Below are positions 57,569 through 64,000 of a stretch of 64,000 nt of DNA, one piece after another. Every line of letters starts with the position of its first letter. Position 1 is the first letter of the stretch. Origin of the DNA: Nitrobacter winogradskyi Nb-255 (GTDB lineage: Bacteria > Pseudomonadota > Alphaproteobacteria > Rhizobiales > Xanthobacteraceae); contig NC_007406.1 in assembly GCF_000012725.1 (NCBI RefSeq), positions 1,578,001 through 1,642,000 of the forward strand. The letters run 5' to 3'. The notes beneath the pieces are model-generated. The model was not told the origin of the DNA. It saw only the letters and a list, made by a program, of their open reading frames with translations, and ran no database searches. A program made the translations under genes and the position numbers.

Positions 57569-58843
57569 ATGAACGAGAGCGCGAAGCCGGTTGCAATCTT
57601 TGATGTCGCGGTGGTGGGCGGAGGGCCTGCCGGATTGGCTGCGGCGATCGCCCTCTCCCATGCCGGCGCGCGGACGGCGCTAATCGCGCGGCGCGTCGGT
57701 TATGGCGATAACCGGACGACAGCCCTGCTTGGCGGTTCCATCGATCTGTTACGAGAGCTTGACGTATGGCCCCGCTGCGAGGCCGATGCCGCCCCTCTCC
57801 GTGTCATGCGGCTTGTGGACGATACCGGACGTCTTATCCGGGCTCCCGAGGTGCGTTTTTCCGCCGCCGAGATCGGGCGCGACGCATTCGGCTACAATAT
57901 TGCAAACCGCGCGCTGATGGCCGCCATGGAGGCGCGCGCCGCGGAAGCGGAAAACCTCACGCGGATCGACGGCGAAGCTGAGCAGGTCACGCCCGGCGAT
58001 ACCGTGGTCACCATCACCACCCGGCAGGGAGATGAATTGAGCGCTCGTCTGGCGGTCGGGGCCGACGGGCGGCAGTCGCTATGCCGCAAAGCCGCGTGCA
58101 TCGGCATTACGCGTCGCGCGCTCGATCAGGCTGCTTTGACGTTCAACGTCGCGCATAGCCGGCCGCACAAAAACACCTCGACCGAGTTTCATACCCCGCA
58201 TGGTCCCTGCGTTTTTGTGCCGCTGCCCGGAGACCGCTCCAGTGTCGTCTGGGTCGCCTCCCCCAGGGAGGTGGAGCGGCTTGCCGCCCTGAGCGACGAC
58301 GAACTGGCCGAAGCCGCCGAACGGAGATCGCATTCGATCCTGGGACGGCTTGAGGTCGGCCAGGGACGAAATAAGTTTCCGTTAGGGATCGAGCGGCCCG
58401 CGCGATTTGCAGGCAACCGCATCGTTCTGGTCGGCGAATCCGCCCATGTCCTGCCGCCGATCGGCGCGCAGGGGCTGAACCTGGGCCTGCGTGACGCCGC
58501 CGATATCGCGGAGATTGTCGGCGACGTTCTGTCCTCCGGGGAAGATCCCGGCGCATCTCCCGCTCTTGCGCGTTTCGAAACGGCGCGGCGCAGCGACGTT
58601 CTGAGCCGAACCTTCGCGATCGACGTGGCGAACCGGTCGCTGCTCAGCGATTTCCTGCCGATCCAGACCGCACGCGCATTCGGGCTGCACCTGATCAGCA
58701 AGGTCGGTCCGCTCCGACGCCTTGCCATGCGCGAGGGTCTCGCGCCGTCGTGGCGGCGGCGTCCACATAGGGAGCCTCGGTCTAAAGCATTTTCCGGCGA
58801 AGTGGATACCGGTTCGTCGCAAGAAAATGCGTCAAAACAATAA
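57569..58843 (+). CDS. UbiH/UbiF-family FAD monooxygenase
   Basis: This 424-residue flavin hydroxylase has the dinucleotide motif VVGGGPAGLAAAI, the middle motif GADGRQSLCRKAA, and the FAD motif VLVGESAHVLPPIGAQGLNL. It probably hydroxylates the ring of a ubiquinone precursor, though the exact position cannot be read. The last 20 residues (from SKAF to the end) are translated from dispersed repeat copy B, so the native C-terminus has been altered or extended. Confidence 0.88.
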   Translation: MNESAKPVAIFDVAVVGGGPAGLAAAIALSHAGARTALIARRVGYGDNRTTALLGGSIDLLRELDVWPRCEADAAPLRVMRLVDDTGRLIRAPEVRFSAAEIGRDAFGYNIANRALMAAMEARAAEAENLTRIDGEAEQVTPGDTVVTITTRQGDELSARLAVGADGRQSLCRKAACIGITRRALDQAALTFNVAHSRPHKNTSTEFHTPHGPCVFVPLPGDRSSVVWVASPREVERLAALSDDELAEAAERRSHSILGRLEVGQGRNKFPLGIERPARFAGNRIVLVGESAHVLPPIGAQGLNLGLRDAADIAEIVGDVLSSGEDPGASPALARFETARRSDVLSRTFAIDVANRSLLSDFLPIQTARAFGLHLISKVGPLRRLAMREGLAPSWRRRPHREPRSKAFSGEVDTGSSQENASKQ

Positions 58844-58888
58844 TCTAGAGCCTCGCTTCTGATTCAATCAGAAGCGAACGTGCTCTAG
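58782..58888 (+). repeat. Dispersed hairpin repeat, copy B
   Basis: GCATTTTCCGGCGAAGTGG, ATACCGGTTCGTCGC and AAAATGCGTCAAAACAA match the other copies. The hairpin CGCTTCTGATT / AATCAGAAGCG carries outer arms CTAGAGC / GCTCTAG. The first half encodes the C-terminus and stop of the UbiH-type gene. Confidence 0.8.
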
Positions 58889-58981
58889 CCAGCCTTGAGC
58901 CGAGGCCTCGACTCCCGCCCGTGGAGTCCAGTCCGATCTCGCCTCTGGCTTCGGCCGCCGTCCTGGTCTATGCGGTCAGGG

Positions 58982-59314
58982 ATGACGAAAGCGCGTACCG
59001 CCAGATTCCAGATCGGCCAAATCGTTCGCCATCGGATTTATTCGTTTCGGGGCGTGATCTTCGATATCGATCCGGTCTTCAACAACACGGAAGAATGGTG
59101 GCTCTCGATCCCGGAGAATGTCCGGCCGCACAAGGATCAGCCATTCTACCATATGCTCGCCGAGAATGCGGATTCCGAATACGTGGCTTATGTCTCGGAG
59201 CAGAACCTTCTGCCAGACGACTCCGGCGAGCCAATCCGGCACTCGCAGGTGACCGAGATTTTCATCCAGGATGAATCCGGCGGCTATCGTCCCCGCAACC
59301 CGTCTCTGAATTGA
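58982..59314 (+). CDS. hspQ: Heat shock protein HspQ
   Basis: This 110-residue protein has the YccV/HspQ domain: QIGQIVRHRIYSFRGVIFDI, WLSIPENVRPHKDQPFYHML and YVAYVSEQNLLPD. HspQ acts as an adaptor or specificity factor for Lon-type proteolysis and is linked to DnaA stability. It starts at an ATG whose upstream in-frame extension has no family match. A terminator follows its stop. Confidence 0.93.
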   Translation: MTKARTARFQIGQIVRHRIYSFRGVIFDIDPVFNNTEEWWLSIPENVRPHKDQPFYHMLAENADSEYVAYVSEQNLLPDDSGEPIRHSQVTEIFIQDESGGYRPRNPSLN

Positions 59315-59334
59315 GATCGTAGCTGCCTGATAAC

Positions 59335-59362
59335 AAAAAAGCGCCCCGCGAGGAGCGCTTTT
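59335..59362. terminator. Bidirectional Rho-independent terminator
   Basis: AAAAGCGC / GCGCTTTT stem with a 10-base loop, with A-run before and T-run after. It serves both hspQ and the converging IalB-like gene. Confidence 0.85.
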
Positions 59363-59383
59363 CCGTTTGATCTCAATAACGAG

Positions 59384-60118
59384 CTACTGTTTAGCGGTAC
59401 CCTGTTGGGTGGCTTCGAGCTTCGCGCGCGCTTCGGCAGCCCGCTTCTGCAGTTCTTCCTGCAGCTTCTTCTGGGTTTCCTCGAACACCTTGGGGTCGGT
59501 CGGCGGGCCGTCATAGGCTTTCGCGAACTCAGCCAGCGGAAGCGGCAGCGTCAGCGGCGCGCCGTTGGAATTGATTGCCTGAACAATCAGATTCTGGCCC
59601 TTCTTCAGGTGTCCGAGCATATCCGCTGACAACTCATAATCCGACATGCAGCCATTGGCGAAGCAGATCACGTAGGGACTCTGCTGCGGCGGGTTGCTAT
59701 CGACGATGATGCGCGTTCCGTGGACGAGTTGCATCCCGAGCGGCAGCGTTACGCGGAGAATCTTCTTGGGCTCGCCTTCGGGCTCGATGATGACCGCCGC
59801 GATTACGGGCTGGCCGGATTCGATTCGTCCGTCCTTGCCGGTGAAACATACCTGCTTGGCTTTCGCATCCTGGCCTTTCAGGCAGAACTTGGTCCAGGGG
59901 GCATAGATCAGTTGCACCTGCTGGTCGGCTGGCGCCGCCTGGTTTGCCGCCGGAGCCTGCTGCGCTCCCTTTGCTGGAGCCGCCTTGCCTTTGGGGGGGG
60001 GCGCTTGCTGGGCGGGAGCGTCCGACGCAAATGGAACGGCCACGAGCGTCACCGCGGCGAACAGGGCGAAGGCCCGTCCGCGATGCAAAGCGGACGTGGT
60101 CAAGAGACGAAAATTCAT
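59384..60118 (-). CDS. Invasion-associated locus B (IalB)-like exported protein
   Basis: This 244-residue protein has a signal peptide ending near SDAPAQ and a Pro/Ala/Gln/Lys-rich linker. The IalB domain follows: APWTKFCLKGQ, QVCFTGKDGRIESGQPVIAA and ICFANGCMSDYELS, with four Cys likely in disulphides. A C-terminal coiled coil follows (EETQKKLQEELQKRAAEARA). Members are periplasmic or outer-membrane proteins first known from Bartonella; the role here is unknown. A longer start upstream is unlikely since the signal peptide fits here. Confidence 0.88.
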   Translation of the reverse strand: MNFRLLTTSALHRGRAFALFAAVTLVAVPFASDAPAQQAPPPKGKAAPAKGAQQAPAANQAAPADQQVQLIYAPWTKFCLKGQDAKAKQVCFTGKDGRIESGQPVIAAVIIEPEGEPKKILRVTLPLGMQLVHGTRIIVDSNPPQQSPYVICFANGCMSDYELSADMLGHLKKGQNLIVQAINSNGAPLTLPLPLAEFAKAYDGPPTDPKVFEETQKKLQEELQKRAAEARAKLEATQQGTAKQ

Positions 60119-60491
60119 TGCGGAAAACCCTTTCCTGAACGCTCGTGATCGGATTCTAACATTCGTATTTCGTTTCAGCGAGCCTTCCTTCGAACGCAAA
60201 ATTGAAGGACCGCTTGCAAACCCAGGCCCTCGATGGAGCGATTGCTGGTGGAGTTTCGAATTCAGCATTCGCGTTCCCGACGCGGTCAGCCGGATTTCTC
60301 CACCAGGAGCAGGCATTGGCGCAGACTATTCGGCGGCTGTCTCTTAGTGAAATGAGGCGGTTACGTGACGATTCGCGCTGTCATGGTCAATTGCCCGCCT
60401 TCAATACTAGGGCGCATAAAAAGATCAATGGCAACATACGCTTTTGACGTGCCTTTCAAACCGCGTCGCGGCGGTTGTGATAAAATTTCTT
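60119..60491. other. Intergenic region without clear feature
   Basis: The 370 bases between the IalB-like gene and the transporter gene diverge. They should contain both promoters, but I found no clear -35/-10 pair. The start of the transporter gene is not settled, so the right part may be coding. Confidence 0.5.
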
Positions 60492-62354
60492 GTGAGCAAG
60501 TTCGAATCAAAATGGACCCGGTATTGCCGGCCGCCGCGCGAGCGCTGCCGGACGGTGGTGGGTTTGGCGCTCATAGTCGGGCTGCTCGCCGCCGGGTACC
60601 AGGAGGTTTCCGCGGCGGATTCCGGTTACGCCATCGCGATGCATGGCGAACCGGCCCTGCCGCCTGATTTCAGCCGGATGCCCTATGCCGATCCGGACGC
60701 GCCCAAGGGTGGCCGGCTGGTTCAAAGTGTTCCCGGTAGTTTCGACAGCCTCAATCCCTTCATCGTCAAAGGCGTCGCGCTTCAGCAAATTCGGGGTTTC
60801 GTGGTCGAGAGCCTGATGGCCCGTGGTCACGACGAACCCTTCACGCTCTACGGTCTGCTGGCGGAAAGGATTGAAACCGACGATGCCCGCACCTACGCCA
60901 CCTTTCATCTGAATCCACAGGCGCGCTTTTACGACGGGCGGTCCGTCCGTGCCGAAGACGTGCTCTTTTCCTGGCAACTTCTCCGGGACAAGGGCCGACC
61001 CAACCATCGTCAGTATTATTCGAAGGTTGCGACGGCGGAGGCGATCGATGAGCGCACGGTGCGTTTCGATTTCGGGGGAACCACGGATCGCGAACTGCCC
61101 CTGATCCTCGGCCTGATGCCTGTTCTGCCGAAACATGCCGTCGATGCCGCCACTTTCGAGCAGACCTCGATGACCGCCCCGCTGGGGTCCGGGCCGTATC
61201 GCGTGACCGCCGTCAAGCCTGGAGCCAGCGTGACGCTGACGCGCAACCCGGATTATTGGGGACGCAACCTGCCGGTCAATCGCGGCCTGTGGAACTTCGA
61301 CGAGATCAGGTTCGACTACTACCGCGAAGCCAACAGTCAGTTCGAGGCGTTCAAGCGCGGTCTGTATGACTTTCGTGTCGAGAGTGAACCACTGCGCTGG
61401 CACGAAGGCTACAACTTCCCGGCAGCGGGCGATGGTCAGCTTGTCCGCGAAGCTATTAAGACCGGCCTGCCCGCGCCCTCGGAATATCTGGTGTTCAATA
61501 CGCGGCGGCCGATGTTTTCCGACATTCGCGTTCGCGAGGCGCTGACGCTGCTGTTCGATTTCGAGTGGATCAACCGAAACTATTTTTTCGGACTCTATAG
61601 TCGCGCCGGCGGCTTCTTCGCGGGATCGGAACTGTCCGCCTACGCGCGCGCCGCCGCCGACGGAGAGCGGTCGCTGCTGAAGCCGTTTCCATCGGCCGTG
61701 CGAAGCGATATCCTCGACGGCAGCTACCGCCTTCCCGTGACCGACGGTTCAGGCCGGGACCGCGAAGCCTTACGCGCCGCTCTCGCGCTTCTGTCGCAGG
61801 CAGGTTACGAGTTTGACGGCACGGTCCTGCGCCATCGCTCGACCAAGGCTCCCCTTGCCTTTGAAATTCTGGTGACGACCCGCGATCAGGAGCGGATCGC
61901 GCTAGCTTACGCGCGCGATCTCAAGCGCGCCGGCATTGAGGTGTCCGTGCGCTCGGTCGATGGCGTGCAGTTCGATCAGCGTCGGCTGGCGTTTGATTTT
62001 GACATGATCCAGAACCGCTGGGATCAATCGCTGTCGCCCGGCAACGAACAGTCCTTCTACTGGGGCAGCGAAGCCGCCGACATTCCGGGCACCCGCAATT
62101 ACATGGGCGTGAAGAATCCCGCGATCGACGCCATGATCGCCGCCATGCTCAAGGCCAGGGAGCGGCCGGGCTTCGTGGATGCGGTACGCGCGCTCGACCG
62201 GGTCCTGATGTCCGGATTTTACGTGATTCCGGTTTACAACGTTCGAGAACAATGGATCGCGCGCTGGAATCGGATAGAACGACCGGCAGCGACCGCGTTG
62301 ACTGGATACATCCCTGAAACTTGGTGGCGAAGGCCGCCGAAGCCCGGCAAGTGA
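60492..62354 (+). CDS. Extracellular solute-binding protein, YejA-like
   Basis: This is about 620 residues of the SBP family 5 (oligopeptide/YejA type). It has an N-terminal signal (VVGLALIVGLLAAGYQEVSA) and typical motifs YADPDAPKGGRL, DSLNPFIVKG, FSWQLLRDKGRP, LGSGPYRVTAVKPG and NYMGVKNPAIDAMI. It captures peptides in the periplasm for an ABC importer, but the permease genes are not adjacent here. Starts at 60,444, 60,477 and 60,492 are all possible and none has a good ribosome site. Confidence 0.88.
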   Translation: MSKFESKWTRYCRPPRERCRTVVGLALIVGLLAAGYQEVSAADSGYAIAMHGEPALPPDFSRMPYADPDAPKGGRLVQSVPGSFDSLNPFIVKGVALQQIRGFVVESLMARGHDEPFTLYGLLAERIETDDARTYATFHLNPQARFYDGRSVRAEDVLFSWQLLRDKGRPNHRQYYSKVATAEAIDERTVRFDFGGTTDRELPLILGLMPVLPKHAVDAATFEQTSMTAPLGSGPYRVTAVKPGASVTLTRNPDYWGRNLPVNRGLWNFDEIRFDYYREANSQFEAFKRGLYDFRVESEPLRWHEGYNFPAAGDGQLVREAIKTGLPAPSEYLVFNTRRPMFSDIRVREALTLLFDFEWINRNYFFGLYSRAGGFFAGSELSAYARAAADGERSLLKPFPSAVRSDILDGSYRLPVTDGSGRDREALRAALALLSQAGYEFDGTVLRHRSTKAPLAFEILVTTRDQERIALAYARDLKRAGIEVSVRSVDGVQFDQRRLAFDFDMIQNRWDQSLSPGNEQSFYWGSEAADIPGTRNYMGVKNPAIDAMIAAMLKARERPGFVDAVRALDRVLMSGFYVIPVYNVREQWIARWNRIERPAATALTGYIPETWWRRPPKPGK

Positions 62355-62358
62355 CTTC

Positions 62359-63861
62359 GTGCTCCAGAACAATTCATCGCCTACGCTGGATGAACTCTTC
62401 GACCGCATCCTCGTCCGGCAGCCGGACCGGCCGGCGCTGATCGATCCGCCGGACAAGCTGCGGGTGACGGGACAGTCACCCCTGCATCTGACCTTTGCCC
62501 AGGCCGACCGGGCGGTATCAGCATTGGCGGCCCACTTCATCGAGGCTGGCCTGCCCGCCAATTCGATCATAGCGGTACAGCTACCCAACACCATCGAACT
62601 GGCGCTGACAGTGCTTGCCGCCCATCGCGCCGGTCTGATCGTGGCGTTGTTGCCCCAGCTTTGGCGGCAGGCCGAGCTCGCTGTTGCGATCAACCGGACA
62701 GGCGCGCGCGCGATCGTCGCGATGGGCAATATCGACGGCGTCAATCATGCCGACCTCGCGATGAACGCGGCGGCGGAAGTGTTCTCCGTCCGTCATGTCT
62801 GCGGCTTCGGCAGCAACTTGCCGGAAGGTATGGTTCCGCTGGATATCGCTACCGAAAGGACAATCGACCGCTCGCGGCTGATGATCCGGGATTCGCGCCG
62901 CGCCGCGCTGGTGACGTTCGAGGCTTCGGGCTCGGGCTTCCTCGCCGTGCCGCGAACCCACGTCAACCTGATCGCCGCCGGGCTTGCCATCTTTCTCGAG
63001 AGCAGCCTGCCTCAGAACGCGACAATTCTCTCGGCTCTCGCGCCGTCGTCCTTCGCCGGGCTGACCTCATCCTTCGTGATGTGGCTGCTCAGCGGCGGCA
63101 CCCTGGCGATGCATCATCCCTTCGACGAAACTGTTCTCGTGCGGCAGATGGAAACCGAACGCTGCGACACGCTGGTCGCGCCGGCCTCCCTGGCATTGCG
63201 GATGGCTGAAACCGGTGCTCTGTCTTCCGTCCCGAGCCTGCGTCATGTCGTTGGTCTCTGGCGGGTTCCGGAACAGGTGGGATCGAGCGCGCCCTGGTCC
63301 GACAGCGAGAGGCAAATGACCGACGTCTACCTGTTCGGCGAGGCGGGTCTTTTCGCGAGCCGCCGCGTGGAGGACGGCTCCCCTGCCCCGATCATGCCCG
63401 GCCCTTATCGGACGCCACCTCAGGTTCCCATCACATCCACGGCCGGCGAGATCGTTTTGACCCCGCACGGCACGCTGGGGCTGCGAGGGCCGATGGTGCC
63501 GATCGCGGCCTACGCCGCGCCGGAGTCTCCTTCCGAGGACTTCGTCGTGCCGTCGCAGCCGGATTATGTCGATACCGGCTATGCCGCGCGGATCGATCGC
63601 GCCACGGGCGCCATTGCGATCACGGCGCCGCCGGCCGGCGTCATGGCCGTCGGCGGCTACCGGTTTCCCGCACAGGACCTTCAGGAATGGGCGCGACGGC
63701 TCGGACCGAACGCCATGCTGACGGCGCTTCCCGACCGTCTGAGCGGCCATCGCCTTGCCGGGCGAGCCGGCGACAATGCCCGCGCTCGCGAGGCTCTCAA
63801 GGAACTGGGGCTGAACCCGTTGATGGTGGAAGCATTTCGCGATCGTTCCGTGAGCGGCTGA
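62359..63861 (+). CDS. Acyl-CoA-synthetase-like protein, degenerate motifs
   Basis: This 500-residue protein has the fold pattern of the ANL (adenylate-forming) superfamily: VQLPNTIELALTVLAAHRAG and GLTSSFVMWLLSGGTLAMHH. Its P-loop motif reads TFEASGSGFLAVPRTH instead of SGSTGxPKG. The C-terminal catalytic Lys region reads LPDRLSGHRLAG, lacking the usual GK. It may be an inactive relative. It starts at a GTG four bases after the transporter gene and is probably co-transcribed. Confidence 0.75.
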   Translation: MLQNNSSPTLDELFDRILVRQPDRPALIDPPDKLRVTGQSPLHLTFAQADRAVSALAAHFIEAGLPANSIIAVQLPNTIELALTVLAAHRAGLIVALLPQLWRQAELAVAINRTGARAIVAMGNIDGVNHADLAMNAAAEVFSVRHVCGFGSNLPEGMVPLDIATERTIDRSRLMIRDSRRAALVTFEASGSGFLAVPRTHVNLIAAGLAIFLESSLPQNATILSALAPSSFAGLTSSFVMWLLSGGTLAMHHPFDETVLVRQMETERCDTLVAPASLALRMAETGALSSVPSLRHVVGLWRVPEQVGSSAPWSDSERQMTDVYLFGEAGLFASRRVEDGSPAPIMPGPYRTPPQVPITSTAGEIVLTPHGTLGLRGPMVPIAAYAAPESPSEDFVVPSQPDYVDTGYAARIDRATGAIAITAPPAGVMAVGGYRFPAQDLQEWARRLGPNAMLTALPDRLSGHRLAGRAGDNARAREALKELGLNPLMVEAFRDRSVSG

Positions 63862-63946
63862 TCAAATCCGGCGCCATTCATTGACGCCGCATTAAGGGAC
63901 AATAAACTAGCCTCACACGCCTTTGGCACGTACCGAGTTGGTGAGA

Positions 63947-64000
63947 ATGTCCCAGCAAGGCCCGCTTATCGTTGTCTCACACGGCGAGCGACAAGCGTCC
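63947..64000 (+). CDS. Start of a gene running out of the window
   Basis: An ATG preceded by GGTGAG opens a frame MSQQGPLIVVSHGERQAS that continues past the window end. Only 18 codons are seen, too few to name. The 85 bases before it and after the acyl-CoA-synthetase-like gene show no other feature. Confidence 0.45.
   Translation, partial: MSQQGPLIVVSHGERQAS

Overview
The window looks like chromosome of a member of the Bradyrhizobium/Nitrobacter/Rhodopseudomonas group (Alphaproteobacteria, Nitrobacteraceae). The evidence is high GC, the ntrX-dat-hfq-hflX order, a phosphatidylcholine synthase, an IalB-like protein, HspQ, and a family of roughly 100-bp hairpin-bearing dispersed repeats. This placement rests on gene content alone.

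Positions 1-22,100 are ordinary chromosome. They hold the end of ntrX, then dat, hfq, hflX, an aldehyde dehydrogenase, mazG and queC. A heavy-metal efflux operon of czcCBA type follows, preceded by a small exported His/Cys protein. Next come small orphan genes and a tightly packed minus-strand cluster (dac-tmk-holB-metG-tatD-metallohydrolase), then rlpA and a PilZ protein. MetG carries a histone-H1-like Lys/Ala/Pro tail of about 180 residues.

Positions 22,628-41,595 are an integrative element (E1, about 19 kb) inserted in a tRNA-Ser(UGA) gene. A 41-bp direct repeat of the 5' half of the tRNA marks its left end, and the intact tRNA sits at its right end next to the integrase. E1 has a replication/control block: tyrosine integrase, HTH proteins, and a RepB-type primase/AAA helicase whose 3' end holds an iteron-like array with near 11-bp phasing. 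It also has a nearly complete capsid and packaging block: portal, protease, HK97 capsid, connectors, HNH nuclease and both terminase subunits. A tape-measure protein is present, but I see no tail tube, baseplate or lysis genes. The packaging genes sit in an unusual permuted position. The layout resembles a capsid-encoding satellite or a compact, partly defective prophage.

Positions 41,646-about 49,170 are a second, decayed element (E2). It has its own P4-type integrase with its 5' end lost, an AlpA regulator, a TOPRIM/AAA primase cut by an IS3-family insertion that left no target duplication, a ribbon-helix-helix protein with a likely operator, and a lipoprotein gene. Its right junction also truncates a signal-peptide gene.

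Positions 49,260-64,000 return to ordinary chromosome. They hold a DUF2147-type exported protein, a cupin, the 5-oxoprolinase genes pxpBCA, a quinone oxidoreductase, a TerC-family protein, pcs, a UbiH-family monooxygenase whose last residues come from a dispersed repeat, hspQ, an IalB-like protein, a YejA-type solute-binding protein, and an acyl-CoA-synthetase-like protein with degenerate adenylation motifs. All functions are inferred from sequence reading and recall of protein families; no searches were run.
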